Counted from the first letter of the stretch, positions 21,182 through 34,866 are shown. The stretch is 64,000 nucleotides of DNA from Cyprinodon diabolis (GCA_030533445.1 CM060069.1:28583337-28647336), one strand, 5' to 3'. Notes: generated by a model from the letters alone, not told the origin. Numbers and translations are program-made.

Positions 21182-23568
21182 CTTTGAGTTTGCTTTTTGT
21201 TTATTCTAGAGTAAAACGTTTAGACCTAGAAAGAGGAACAAATATCTTATAAGTATCAATATAACTCTTTAACTGATCCGCTTTATCTCTCTTGGTTTAA
21301 GTTTTTCAGATAAAAATAAATCCTGTGCATTATGAGGAGTGCAGGAAATAATGTTACATCGATTTCTCCATACTAGAGAAAGAAAAAAACATCCTTCCGG
21401 AGCAGAAAGGCGCAACAAAACCAAACGTGAAACACAAGAAACGCTTAAGAGCGTGAATCTAAGATAAAAATGAAGGAATGGCATCATGTTTTGTTTTGTT
21501 TCTTACCTGATTTGAAGGATATGCTGATGGAAAAGCAAATTTGCTGTGAGTACAGACTGACTGCCACACCTTTCAGAGAAGTTGAGAAAGGGAGCCACCC
21601 TCGATATGTGCTGAATCATAAAACTCCTCCTCTCTGGAGCAAATCAGCTTTAACTCATTGTGAGACAAAACATTTATTTTTATTAGAATAAAAAAAAATC
21701 TACCTTGTTAAAATGTCAACTTTAACCACGTTGCTTAAGCAAATGTTGAAAAAAAATTAAATTAATCTATTAATTAATTAATGGTGAATCAGAAACTGGT
21801 GATTATTTAATTGTTTTATATCCCCCCTTATTATGACATCTTTTATTTAATAACTCTGATGTTTCTTATGTATTATTGTAATATTCGAAACTATTTTATA
21901 TGTTTTTGTATGTTTGTATATTTTATTAAAAAAAAAATTTAATCAGTGGTAGCAGAGTTTGTTTCGTTGTTTAAATTTTCACACCATGTTAATGTTGAAA
22001 TCCCACGGATAAGATATTTGGGAAATAAATTTTGTCTTATTTCTTCATTTCCTGCCCCTCCCTCTGTCTGACTCATTCTTGGACCTGCCCTTAGATATTT
22101 CTTCTTAGAGTTGGAGCCAACGTTAGAGCTTGGGTGATTCAATTTCACTCTTCTTAAGTAAATATTTTCGGTTCTAAAATAAAATTTTTGGATATCAGAA
22201 CCCAAAAGTTTGCAAAGATGCTAAAAAAAAAAAAATCCACGCGATCGAACAATAGTGACACCTTGTGGTTAATTCTCAACACTGCAGACCGGACACATTT
22301 TTTACTAAGCTAAAATTTAGAAACTATTGGGAAGTCATCAAAACGTCCGTTATGTCCCGGTCTCCAATTTAGCATACACGTATTAGCTATTTTTTCCTTT
22401 AGTGTATGGCTGCATTCCAATTAGACTAAGGAATATTAGTGCCAATGCTGTCAGCAGCGGCCTGTGGGTGCATTCGGTTACGTTTTGCCGGTGTCGTGCA
22501 GGGGTGATGACGATGCGGCGTCAGAGCGGAACGAAGCGGAACGATATCAGAGACAACTTTTTAGGGATTTTATAACCAATGAGCTTACAGAAATTAATAG
22601 ATTATTGGCGATATATAATTTAAGACACGAACATTATCATAACGTTTCTAGACTCATAAAATGCTGCTATGCTTAGGCTATCAGTCACATACTCCGGTCA
22701 GCCGGGGTAAGCCGCATGACACATGATGCGAACCTACTACCTTTGAACGTTCACCCTAAGTAAAGTCTGAAAGGGGATCTTCTACAAGTTAAATGAAGAT
22801 AATAGTACCATTAATTATATCTAAACGTAAAGTTGGCCTTAATATCAGAATTAAAGTGAACATGGGGGAAATTTATTGAAGAATAGTTGACGAAAAAGGG
22901 GGAAACAGCAAATGTGACGGACTTGCTCCGGTGTTACGTGGCACTGAGATTACCTGAAAAAAAAAACTCGGGGCTTAGTTTGCTCCTTCCACACCGGGGT
23001 AGCCTGTTGTTTGACAGCTTGGTCTTCTTAGCTTCGCGTCGCTGACTGTAAACCTACCAAGGTTTTTTTTATTGGAAAAAACGACGGCAACTGCATTCCT
23101 TTCTCTTTTTTTTAAGGGTTAATTAGGTCCAACTTATTTTACTTGTTTGATTAATAAGCTTGTTTGCTAACTAGCATGGCTAACGGGCTAGCATCGGGGA
23201 GCCTCCCAACAGCTGGAGGAGCCTCTAACTGTCAACCGTTGCTTTCAGTTTGGTAGTTTAGGCGTGTATCTTCTTGTTTTGTGGTTTATATGGTGGTTAG
23301 ATATTTTTAGTTAATCTTTTTCGAATTATTCACTTCCCTCCCTTCCTTCTTCGTTTACATGGGCGTTACATTAGGTCTTCCTATTAAGATCCGACAAAGA
23401 ATAGGACAACAAAGCTGTGGAGAATGGAAATTGGCAGGTGGTTAAAACTGTGCCATTTTGGTCCCAAAGTAAGAGGATGAGCTGGGTTCTGATGGAAGAC
23501 AGCCGTGCCAGCTGGACTGTTTGATTTGCGTGGGTGTTGGATAGAGAGGAGCTTGTTTGCTCCCATTT
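21182..23568. promoter_or_regulatory. Divergent upstream region between the annexin gene and edem3
   Basis: The annexin 5' UTR occupies 21205-21182 and continues in a noncoding exon whose - strand donor is at 21507. The edem3 5' UTR probably lies in the stretch from about 22980 to 23568. That stretch is less AT-rich and holds no repeat I recognise. About 1.5 kb separates the likely transcription starts. I cannot point to convincing TATA boxes or specific factor sites. A 70-codon open frame at 22464-22676 has no recognisable similarity. Confidence 0.5.
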
Positions 23569-26500
23569 ATGATTAACCTTATGTCAGAACATAAGAGGAG
23601 ACTTGGTGATAAAACTTTAAGGAAACAAAGCATTTGTTTTGCCATCGAGATGATGCTAAAAACGCTTGTGATCACCAGTCTTCTTAGCTGGGTGAAATGT
23701 TTAGAGAACCAGAGCATGACACCAGAAGAGAAGACCAACATCAGGTGAAAACCTATGCAAACACAGCTATTCTGTACATAAAAGACCTTAAATAGTTGGA
23801 ATAATCTGGAAAAGGTGCCTGGTTTCATGTTATATTGTTGTTTATTTTACAGAAACCAAATTCTTGAAATGTTTGACCATGCCTATGGAAGTTACATGGT
23901 AAGGACAATGTTTTATTTCCAAATTTTTGTTTACTCGTAGCATCAGACACTGCATGATTAAAGATCTGTGTAAGATCACTTATGTTCTGGCTTAGTTTAC
24001 TGAAGAGGGGAAAGTTATTAGATTTTTTTTTAACCTAGAACCAGTTCAGAGTGTTTCAGAAAGCATTATCTGCATAACTTGGAAAACAACCAGACTGGGC
24101 CAGAAACAGAAAGCTACAAATATATGTACAAAGATGCATGTAAAGGAAAAAAGCAAAGACAATATTTTGTAGAAACATGTAAAGATTGAAACTGGTGAGT
24201 TCACCATTATATTGGAAAATCTAGAATATAATACAAATATAAATAATCAATTAATAGTTTCACAAAGCAATCATCTTTAATTGCTGAAAGAGGATTTCTT
24301 ATTTGGAAATGACACTCCTTAATAGATCACAAACATGTCCCATTTTTGGTGTAATGCAGCACACACTTTAAACCAGGACTGCTTTAAAATTCTTTATAAT
24401 TTAAGCAACAAACAGCTTACATTAATTTTTGGCTGTTCGGGCATCAGATTTAAAAAAAATTATGCCTTTAACTTTTATGCATGTGCAGTCATTGTGGAGT
24501 GGGTGTCTTTCTCTTATAATAGATCTTACATGAATTGGTTTTAGGGGTAATGACCCCAACTCCTTAATTAGTTGCCATCAGTTTTGAGCTTTCAAATAAG
24601 ATGTAAATAGGTTCCTTACATTTGTTTTATACAAATAAATAACAGCTATAAGTGTAGAATGCAGATGGGTAATATCCTAAATACTATGAGTAGAATGATT
24701 ATATGATGGTCGTGGCAACTCTAAATGCAGCTGTTACTGTTGCAGAAATATGCCTATCCAGCAGACGAGCTGATGCCTCTAAGCTGCAAAGGGAGAGTCC
24801 GTGGAGAAGAACCAAGCAGAGGCGACATTGATGACTCCTTGGGGAAGTAAGGACACTTATTTTGTGGGATTTGATACCTTAAAACATCCAGTAATGCCTC
24901 ATGTTTCCTTCTAGCAACAGGACTGTTTGTTGTAAATTAATTTAGTCTATTCAGTCTGTACCGTTTGTCAAATACATTTGCAAAGTTTTTCTAAACTTTT
25001 TATTCATTAAACCTGTTTGATTAATGATAAAAAGTGAAAATATATAGTATGATTGAATATTTTTTGTATTGAATATAAACAAACTTAAGAAATCATAATT
25101 TAGGGAATAATTTACCAGGGGTTTATTTTTTAAAGACATCAGGAACCCAGACTAGCAATTTCTTGCAATCTTTTTGCAAACTCATAATTGTATATGACAA
25201 CATGAAGGAATAAATCATGGACATGGATTAATCAATGTGCCCAAAGGTTATGAAATGTGAGATTATTCAGCATAAAAGTAACATGACCTCCTTTCACCAT
25301 CTCATTAACTGCTCTGCATATTCTGCAGGTTTTCCCTCACGTTGATCGACACCCTAGATACACTAGTGGTATGTAAGGATGAGTTTATTCCTCTTACTTT
25401 CCTTTTGGCGGTTGAGTTATTTTAACTCTGTCACACGTTTGCATTGTGCACAGGTGTTGAACAAGCTGGACGAGTTTGAGGATGCAGTGAAGAAGGCTGT
25501 GGAGGACGTCCGCTTGGACAATGATGTGGTGGTGTCTGTGTTTGAGACCAACATCAGAGTTTTAGGGTATAAAATTAAAATTATTTTATAATTCTGAAGG
25601 CCTCTTATCATGTTATTTATCTTATTGAAAATATGTGTCTAGTGGACTTTTAGGGGGGCATGTGATGGCGGACCTGCTCCGGCAGCGAGGGGAGAGGATG
25701 CAGTGGTATCAGGATGAGCTCCTTCATATGGCTGTAGAGCTGGGCCGGCGACTGCTTCCTGCCTTCAACACCACCAGTGGCCTTCCCTACCCTAAGGTGG
25801 ATGTCACAGTTTAGCTGACACCTGTGCTACAATAATCTGATTTATTTAAACCCCTTATTGCAAAGTTACTACACACATATTTCCAGACTTTTATTTGGAA
25901 CAAATCTGGAAATATGTTCCAAATAAATAATGCCTTAAACATATATTTTCACACTGAATCTAAAAAAATTTTTCAATTTTTTGCTTGATCACTATCAAAG
26001 GTTTAGGATTTTTGCTTAAGCACTACTAAAATTGAGGCCCAAATAAAGTTTCAGTTCAGAAATAATTATTCTGAAAAGTTTGGATACACTGTGAGAGGAT
26101 CTATATCCAAATTTTATTCAACTTGGGATCCGTTTTTAAACTTTGTGGAGAAATTGAATGCTTGACTAATTACTTGCTGAAATGCATTAAACTTTAACCT
26201 TAAGCACCCCTTTTATTTATTTATGAATCTATTTATTTATATATATTTTTTTATTTTATTTTACTCTATTTTTACTTTGGGTTATATCCATCTCCTAAAT
26301 GGCTCGACTGGATGGGGTAGGACTACAAGGAGTAGTCCATAATAACAAGATTGCTTATTTTAGAATTTGTATTGCTTATATGGAAACTGAAAATAAATTA
26401 AACCTTGTTTAAGAAAAAAAGGAAATAGCCTTTTTTTCTAAAATATTGAGGTAAGGTTGGAGGAAATGTTTTACTAAATATCAATGCTGGTCGCTATTTT

Positions 26501-29500
26501 GTTTTTTGTTTTTTTTCTCAGTAAAGTTTTCTTTTGATTCCCAGGTGAATCTGCGGTACGGCACGTTGAACCCACTTTCTCGCACTGGCACTGAATCTGA
26601 CACGTGTACGGCATGTGCAGGGACGATGATCCTGGAGTTTGCTGCGCTCAGCAGACTGTCAGGAGAGTCTGTGTTTGAGGTACTGCCAGCCTATAATTTG
26701 AGCTCTGCTAATGTTTTTTTTTTTTTTGTGCATTAGTGTCCCGTATATGTGTAATTACTGAGGTGTGAGATTAATTTGCCTCCTATAGAAAATTTAAGCT
26801 GACTGATTATTGATGTTTCACAGGAGCACGCCAGGAAGGCCCTGGATGTCCTCTGGGAGAGGAGACAAAGAGGAAGTGAGTTAGTGGGAACTGTGATCAA
26901 TATCCATAATGGAGAATGGGTCAGGAAAGGTAAGATCATTCTAGCACCAGATTTACATTCACCAGAGTCTGATAAATCCCAGAGTCCCTCCTGTTATTGA
27001 AAAACATCGATAAGAAGCCCACATTGTTGTAATTTAACAGCCTTTTTCCGTCTGCTTTTTTACAGATAGCGGAGTTGGTGCAGGAATTGACTCTTACTAC
27101 GAATACCTGATGAAGGCCTACATTCTTTTAGGAGACAATACATTTCTACAGAGGTTCAACATCGTAAGTCTCCCGCCAGTAAACAACTGTATGCTGCCTT
27201 GGTGAACTGCTGTTACCAACAGAAAGTTTTCATACTTGGCCTGTTTACAGCGACAGACCAACAGAGGAAAACATTATCAGGGGCTGGAAGGAAAGTGGTT
27301 GATTAGATTTTTTTTTTTTTTACAAATTATGACTAAATTTGCAATGATTAGTCATGCAAAAAGCCCTGAGAAGTCTTCTTGTTCTTTCCATCAGGGCACA
27401 CAGGAATTACAGTAACTATTTAGAAAACTGATTCCCAAAGTTTGGGTCACAGATCAACAAGCATGTATTCTTGAGATCCACTATAGAAATAAAACAAGAC
27501 CATAACAATAATAGTGATAAAGGATATTTATGTGTTTAAAGATATTGATACACCAACTAACCTAATACATTGGTTGTTGATGCCTTAGTAACTATAGATA
27601 ATGGTTTTTTGTTTGTATTCCAAACAATAGTTTGGGTCTTGAGACCATTCTGATATTACCTGTGAGTCTGAGACATCCCTCTGAACACACCATAACCACT
27701 ATGAAGCATGGTGGTGGCAGCATCCTGCTGTCGGAAGGATTTTATTTTGGAAGGGACAAGAAGGCAGCCAGTCAGAGACCAGAGGTCAATTTTATTTGCA
27801 TTCATTCAGGAAAACTGATCTCCAACCAATCTGACTGAGCTTGAGTTTTTAATATAAATCGAGTGGATAAAAATGCAAGCCATATATTTTTTTAGATATT
27901 TGTTTTTAAGGAATAAAAAGAAAATAATAAAACGATTTGCTTAACTTTAATTTCGTAATTAAGTGCTACTTTGTTGGTCTCCCACACAGGATCCACTGCA
28001 ATTACTTCTTTAAGGCCTGTGGTTCTGCAACACACACCTTCTCATTCGATGTTTTGGACAACTTTATCATGTTTATCATGTTTTGTCTGTAACAGCACTA
28101 CAGCGCGATCATGAAGTACATCAGCCAGCCTCCTCTTCTGCTCAACGTACACATGCACAATCCCACAGTGAGCGTTCGCGGCTGGATGGATTCCCTGCTC
28201 GCTTTCTTCCCTGGTTTACAGGTCTGATGCTCTGTTTGCAACGACTGGTAAATTAATGATGATAGCTAAAGATTGATTAACAAGAAAAATAAAATGTGTT
28301 TGTTTGCATAGGTTCTAACAGGAGATCTAAAACCAGCCATAGAAACACATGAAATGCTGTACCAAGTCACAAAACAGCACAAGTTCCTTCCAGAGGTGTC
28401 AGCTCTTTTCTTTTATGCTGTATTTAAAGTTCTATTTTGAGCTTTATTAATATTGTTAGAATGATTATAATGTTTGTCCTCAATAATATCGCTACATATT
28501 TCCACACAGGCTTTTACCACAGAGTTCAGAGTTCATTGGGGCCAACACCTACTAAGACCAGAGTTTGCAGAAAGCACCTACTACCTCTATAAGGTAAACA
28601 TCTTAAACAAAAATGTAACTCAAATACATCATGTTTACAGTTATATGCTCTAAACCACAAAAACATAGATGATTTAATATTTGGTTTGTTAACACTTTGT
28701 CTGCCACCTCGCCATGGCAACAAACATGTTGGATGTAATGATTATTACTCCTGGAATTTAAGCTGTATCTAAAATCCCCAACCAAATAAAAATGCTCCTG
28801 TCCTCCATAGTTTGAATATTCTGTTTCTGTTTTTTTTTTTTTCGTCTTTTGAAGGATATAATATGATCTGTGCAGGCCACTGGTGATCCTTACTACCTCA
28901 GAGTGGGACAGTCCATAGTGGAAAAGCTCAACGCCTTTGCCAGGGTGCCTTGCGGGTTTGCAGCTGTGCAGGACGTCCGTACGGGGACACATGAAGACAG
29001 GTGCTGTTTGGGACAAACTACGCCAATCTTTGAAGGAAAGCAATAGATGGATATGTTGTTTTTTTATCCGTTTCTTTATAGAATGGACTCATTTTTTCTT
29101 GCCGAGATGTTCAAGTACCTCTACCTGCTGTTTACGGACAAGAGCCAGCTGCCAATTGACATAGACGACTACATCTTCACCACAGAGGCTCACTTACTGC
29201 CTGTCTCTCTGTCCACAACTCAGGCATCTGTTCGGATCAACGTTACGGTAAAACCTCTCGCTTTAGATCATTTGCTCTTGACATAAAATTTAAATGATAA
29301 AGAAAACATTGTTGAAATACCAATGAGCTTTATTGATTCTAAAAGTTTTACATTGGATTCTGGTGCCTTACTTGGTCTAGGAGGATGCTGCTACTGCTGC
29401 TGCTCATGATGAGGATCTGTTTACACACTCCTGTCCCAGCATGGAGACGTTGTTTCCCAACAACCCGTCGTTTGCCAAAACCATTAGGGACGGCTACAAG

Positions 29501-32500
29501 TACCTGACCGGGGTTGGACGAGCCTTCACACAATTACCCCTCAGGTGTGACGTTGTGCAGGAATCTCTTTCTGTGCTGCGGTTATGTGAAACTGAGGGTT
29601 TTCATCACTGTTCACAGGGAAATTGAGCTACCACTCCATGATAATGGCATGGAACCAGTGGAGTTCTTGAAGAGCATGGGCATCTCTCTCACTCAACTGA
29701 ATGAGATCACCCAAGGAGACATTAATGGTCCCAAGGTATTCAAACTGAGCCTCAAAGTTATTAAAACCTTTAATTAACAATATGCAATTTCTAATTTAAA
29801 ACTTGTTTACGTTAAAGGTCCCAAATTATGCAGCTTTTACATTTTGTAACAGAAATGTGCCCTGAAGCCTGTTTCACACAAAAAAAAAACCCTTTCCCCT
29901 CTATCATAATCTTTCCCCACCTCTTAGCTAATGAGTGCTCAAAATGCTGTGTTTGAAAAAGCAATCCCCTTGTGATGTCATCAGGAGAAATTAGCTGCTC
30001 AGAGTTGTCAGTAGCAGCCATTAGTCAAGCTACAGTCCTATTTTTATATATTATTACAGGCTCCTAGGCTGTCTTTACGAACTCTGGTTATTACGGTTAC
30101 GGGTTGTGGGGGTGTGGCCTTCATGGGGATGGGGGTGTGGAAAGTCACAAGCCATTTAGAAGAGGGCTAAATAAGAAGATTTTTCTGTAAAAGTTCAAAA
30201 AATATCCACTGGACTTGGTTTCCAAGATTTAAAGACGTTTCGCCACCTCTCCAGGAAGCTTTCTCAATTCAAATGTTTGGATCCGCAGTGAGTTTGAGTC
30301 TTATATAGACAAGGCCTTGTATTGCTTGGAAACATGCAAATGGTAACCGATGAATGGGTCGTTTGCTTCCATTGTTAGCCTGTAATATCTAAATTTTTTG
30401 AACTTTTACGGAATGACTATGACCTGGATGACTGAGAATCTTCATCAGCAAGGAGATTTTTGGTAAAGACTCTCTGCCTAATCACAGAGGAATTTTCCTA
30501 AGCAAATGGCAAAAACATACTCTGGGGTCCTCCATTGTTAAAATTCCAAAAAGTTAAAGTTAAAAAACTGCACTATATTTAGCATAAGACAGTGCTTTTA
30601 GATAACAGTGTGATATAAGGGAGTGCAGTCAATGTCTGTTAGTAAGTGTCTAAAATCAAAACGTACTTATTCAACTGGTCACCTAAAAAATATTGTTCAG
30701 CGAGTCTGTTATTGTGTCATTGAAATACTGGTTTAATAGCACATGTAGTAACAGAATTTAACTTTATTTTCATAACACTGTCATAAGTACAAAGTAACAA
30801 AATGTAGATAAATTATCTTATTAGTTACAAATCCCAACTGAACTAAGGGATTCAAATTGATTGTTGTTTGTTGTCTTTTTTTTGTTTTTATTTCGGAATC
30901 TGCAGCAGCATAAAGGTGTGTTCCGTGTAAAGCTTGTGGCAGAGGTGAGCCAGACTCCGGAGGAGGAGCTGGTGGTGCCGCATGTTGTTCAGCTCATTTC
31001 CCCCCCATTTCTGGGCAGGACGGTCCTCACTGCGGGACCGGCCAAGTTTGGAATGGACCTCACCAAGCAGGAGCACGGAGTGAGATGCAGCAACTCATTA
31101 TTAATATAAAGCCCAGAACAGATTTGAATAGATTTAGAAAAGAAATGTCCTATGATGAATGGGGGGTTTAAGAAATGTAATTTTTATTATTTATTTTGTT
31201 GTCATTTGCTTTTTCACTGACCTAAAGAGAATTCCTCTACCACAGGTGAAAGGAACCATAGTGAAAGCTTCCCCCTACACTGCTTGTGGGCCAATAGAAA
31301 ATGCAGCAGAGGTTAAAGGCCATATTGCATTAGCATTACGTGGGGACTGCATGTTTGCAGCAAAAGCTCGTTGGCTGCAACAAGCAGGAGCCAGTGGAGT
31401 CATATTTATAGGTACAGATTAATGCAACATTTATTTTAAGGTTACTTTTCCAAGGTTTCAACGTCTGAACTTTGTGGGTGCTAAATTATTGCAAATACTT
31501 CCTTCTTCCCTAGACCATCGTGAAGGAAGTAACAGTGAGGAGACTCCGCTCTTCCAGATGGTTGGAGATGGCGACTCCACTGAAGACATCAACTTGCCTT
31601 TGGTGTTTCTGTTTAGCCGTGAAGGTGCTGTGCTCACAAGCGCTCTGGAGAAACATCACAACGTGGACGTGCTGCTGCTGCCACAGGAGAGGCAGCTAGG
31701 ACAGGGTGAGGACCGGGAGGAAGTCCATTTAAAAATAGATCTTGTCTGTTTTAGATGCCATAAAGAAATTTTGAACTGGTTAGAAGGAAGTTTTAACAAC
31801 ACAGGCAATCCATCTAAAAAAAGAGGTCCAGTTTAGTTTTACACCCTGAAGCTGCCATACAATGTGAGCGGGATTCCAAGGAGCTTGGTATTTGAGAACT
31901 TTTGGAAAGAGAAGCATTTTAGCAACAAGCAAAACCGTTAGACACCATCTTCTATTTAATAGGTTCTTAAGGGGCGATGCAAAAGTAAAAACTTAATCTG
32001 TTCTACTGTAACAAACATAAATAACTTTCGTTATATAATCTACTGGGAGTTTAACCTCAGCTATGTAATTTATTCAGATAGAACCAACAATAAAATAAAA
32101 TAAAAAATCAGGAAATTTTGGAATCAAATTAAATATAAATATATACACCTTGAGTCCACTTTTGGGTATAGTGAAGGATCTGTTGTGCTGTGGGCCCAGG
32201 GAACTTTTTATACATGCATAGATGGCATCATTGAACCAGCATGAGTCTCTTAAGTTGAAATCAGCTGGACTCTACCAGTAAATTGTCTGTTTCAGTCAAA
32301 ACATTATCCAAAAGAGATGGCAAAACAAAATCAAAATGCTCCTTCTTAACCTTCAATCCTATTCAAACATTTCTGGGCGAGGTGGTAAGCACTCAGGACT
32401 CACTAGAGGATTTATGCACTGAGAATTGCTAAGAAAAATTACCTCTATCTGCATACTTCATGCTAAATGTTCAAAGACAAAACTAATCATTTTAGATGAA

Positions 32501-32929
32501 TTATTGTGTTAATCTTTATCCCTGATAAATCCAAGTTCCATTTTCATCTTGTTTTAAGATGCGTATGTACTTAAGTGTTAAACGGATAACATTAGATCAT
32601 AATTATCTATTTGGGCTGTGTTTCCCTATTTAGTTTATGCATTAAAGTATATTTTTTTCCCCCCAGATGAATCAGAAAAATCTGTCAGCATGAACATAGA
32701 ACTCCATCTGAGAGAGGAGGGGGAGTTGGAGGAGAGCGCAGCTCAAGGACCCACCCTGGAGTTGGTTTTAGAGAACGAAGATGTCTTTAAAGCGGAGGGT
32801 GAAGAAGAGCTTGGTGGAAAAGGGCAGTCACAGCAGCAGCAGGTCTGCACTCAAGGCATGACTGAACCCTGTTCCACAGACTCAGCACAATCTCTGCACA
32901 CTAAAACTGGACCATTCACAAACCCCTGA
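23569..32929 (+). CDS. edem3: ER degradation-enhancing alpha-mannosidase-like protein 3 (EDEM3), complete
   Basis: Twenty coding exons: 23569-23744, 23853-23898, 24746-24846, 25329-25368, 25454-25566, 25643-25796, 26545-26679, 26824-26929, 27066-27163, 28096-28221, 28312-28395, 28510-28593, 28876-29000, 29082-29247, 29381-29544, 29618-29735, 30906-31079, 31246-31411, 31514-31705, 32667-32929. They sum to 2,631 nt, or 876 aa. A hydrophobic signal segment (about residues 28-45) is followed by a glycosyl hydrolase 47 domain (~55-520). It keeps the family acidic residues E152 (SVFETN), D299 ([10 protein letters not shown]) and E411 (RPEFAES), and the calcium-site threonine T497 (FTTEAH). A protease-associated domain covers ~640-770. 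EDEM3 trims mannose from misfolded glycoproteins in the ER and commits them to degradation. Human EDEM3 is ~932 aa and ends in KDEL; this frame ends [10 protein letters not shown]. An in-frame TAG at 23542 bounds the start; ATGs at 23581 and 23650 are alternatives. Confidence 0.93.
27630..27840 (+). repeat. Dispersed DNA-transposon-like repeat fragment in edem3 intron 9
   Basis: The block around AGCATGGTGGTGGCAGCATC (about 27705) also occurs, in reverse orientation, near 45530-45555. This motif is frequent in teleost interspersed repeats. Ends are not definable and no coding capacity is seen. Confidence 0.45.
29814..30170. repeat. Probable dispersed repeat in edem3 intron 16
   Basis: It starts with TTAAAGGTCCCAAATTATGC, an opening I associate with non-autonomous DNA repeats in fish, and continues with a GTGATGTCATCAGG segment common in the same repeats. 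A matching right end is not clear. Called from pattern memory only. Confidence 0.35.
30185..30453. mobile_element. Solo terminal segment of a Penelope-like element in edem3 intron 16
   Basis: The sequence is closely similar to the outer ends of the insertion at 18479-19944, sharing the CACCTCTCCAGGAAGCTTTC block. It also shares the segment around AAGGCCTTGTATTGCTTGG and the GACTATGACCTGGATGACTG end. AGATTTTT at 30177-30184 and 30454-30461 looks like an 8 bp target-site duplication. The copy contains only the terminal region, about 270 bp, with no coding sequence. It lies about 450 bp upstream of edem3 exon 17. Confidence 0.75.
31706..32666 (+). other. edem3 intron 19
   Basis: A GTGAGG donor follows exon 19 and a C-rich tract ending in CCCCAG precedes the last exon. 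AT-rich sequence with no repeat or exon that I recognise. Confidence 0.7.
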
Positions 32930-34149
32930 CCACTGTAGTTTACCAAAAATGGTTTCTAGATGGTTTCTGAGCAAGAAGGGACCCATAGTCCAGCTCTGCA
33001 GCACAGTCTACCTGTTTACAATTAGCTGAGAGGAAGTAGAATAGGCTCCATGTTAATGACATAGTGGAGCTGCTGGGATTCTGCTCCGAACTGGAACATG
33101 TAGCTACAAGAGCCTGTTGCTATGATGAGGCATCCAGTAAACCATGATTTAAGTTCATACTAACCTAGAGAGAAGCTTAAATGAGGTTACAAAATTTATG
33201 CAATTTGCTTTTAATCTACATTGCGCCTTTTTAACTTAATCGAATACTGTTTAGTCTATAACCATCGGTTGAGTCTAACATGGCCAGTAGGTGGCAGTAG
33301 CTTCCATAACCTCTCAGTTGTACCCTGTGGAGGAAGGAGAATTGCTACGTAGTAAGATCTGGGGTCTATCTCAGTCGGATCTACGTAAGCCCCCTTGTGT
33401 AAAATCGTGTCGGGTGTGATTATTCCCATTAACTTTCAATGGGCGCTAAACGCCACGACACACTTTTCTGTTGGATCGGACAGAAAATTGGATTGGGTCT
33501 TTTCTGGCCTTTAGGCTCATTTGGAAAGTACTTGTACTTGCTAGGAACTTCAGGGACTTGATGAGTGAATGCTGTATGCAAGATGAACCAATTTATTAAA
33601 AATGTGCAGTTTTGATGCACATGTGATGGGGTGTGTTATGCACTTTTTTTTTGCCTAATTAAAGCATTAGACTGTGTGAGTGCAACTTTTTAATTAACTA
33701 GGCTTTAAGATATGAAAATGCATCATACTCAAATGTGAAAAATCGAATCATACAATTAATTAAAATAACCACAGGCAATGAATAACAGATAATGAATACA
33801 GATAAGGCCCAGGCTAGAGATTCTTATTTTTTTATTTTGAGAATAAAGTTGTAATATTACGAGAATAAAGTTGCATTTTCTGACAACTCTTACAAGAAGC
33901 ACTTTCTTCCCTAAAATGAGGAATGTTGAGTATCTCGTGAAGTTATACTTTGGCATCGGTTTGACAAATAAGGAAATCTTTTAGCACCAGCATCAAATTA
34001 GACAGTATGTCAAAGTGGACTCAGGTTGCTGTTTGATGGTGCTGGTCAGCCGTCATATGGTGGTTGGAGTTTGAAGCTTTCTTTCTGAAACAGGTTGTGG
34101 TATGATGGCTTCATTCTTGTAATTTTTCAACTTTACTCATAATAATACA

Positions 34150-34866
34150 ATTGTGTTTTGGTAATGTTACAACTTTATTCTCGTAATGTTACGACTTTAT
34201 TCTTATAATGTTACAACTTTATTTAGGTAATATGACTTTATTCTCGTAATGTTATGACTTTATTGTCGTAATGTTACAACTTTATTCTCGTAATGTTACG
34301 ACTTTTTTCTCGTAATGTTACAACTTTATTCTGGTAATATGACTTTAGTCTCGTAATGTTAGGACTTTATTCTCGTAATGTTATGACTTTATTCTCGGAA
34401 TGTTACAACTTTATTCCTATAATGTTACAACTTTATTCTCATAATGTTATGACTTTATTCTCGTAATGTTGCGACTTTATTCTCGTAATGTTACAACTTT
34501 ATTCTCATTATGTTACGACTTTATTCTGGTAATATGACTTTATTCTCGTAATGTTGCGACTTCTTTCTCGTAGTGTTGCGACTTCTTTCTCGTAATGTTA
34601 CGACTTTATTCTGGTAATATGACTTTATTCTCGTAATGTTGCGACTTCTTTCTCGTAATGTTACAACTTTATTCTCGTAATGTTACGACTTTATTCTGGT
34701 AATATGACTTTATTCTCGTAATGTTACGACTTTATTCTCATAATGTTACGACTTTATTCTCGTAATGTCACGACTTTATTCTCGTAATGTTATGACTTTA
34801 TTCTGGTAATATGGCTTTTTTGTAATTTTACGACCTTATTCTTGTAATATTAAGACTTTATTCTCG
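34150..34866. repeat. Minisatellite, 19-22 bp units
   Basis: About 700 bp consist of tandem copies of TTATTCTCGTAATGTTACGACT (22 bp, described here as TTATTCTCGTAATG then TTACGACT) and a shorter variant built on TTCTGGTAATATGACT. Units differ at one or two bases (ACGACT, ACAACT, GCGACT). The two unit types are interleaved in higher-order blocks. Two units in the opposite orientation occur about 300 bp upstream, at 33838-33875. No direct-repeat plus unique-spacer pattern exists, so it is not a CRISPR array. Confidence 0.95.

Noticed and set aside
22464..22676. 70-codon frame upstream of edem3 as a separate small gene or first exon
   Set aside because: It reads straight into a stop, has no donor that would join it in phase to edem3, and no recognisable similarity.
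23557..23568. Earlier TTG start for edem3
   Set aside because: TTG is not a plausible start here; ATG at 23569 is the first ATG after the in-frame stop at 23542.
28603..29043. 146-codon open frame on the - strand
   Set aside because: It lies antisense to edem3 exon 13 and its flanking introns and has no recognisable domain.
34150..34866. Regular repeats that might suggest a CRISPR array
   Set aside because: Units are directly adjacent with no unique spacers, in a vertebrate genome with no cas genes.
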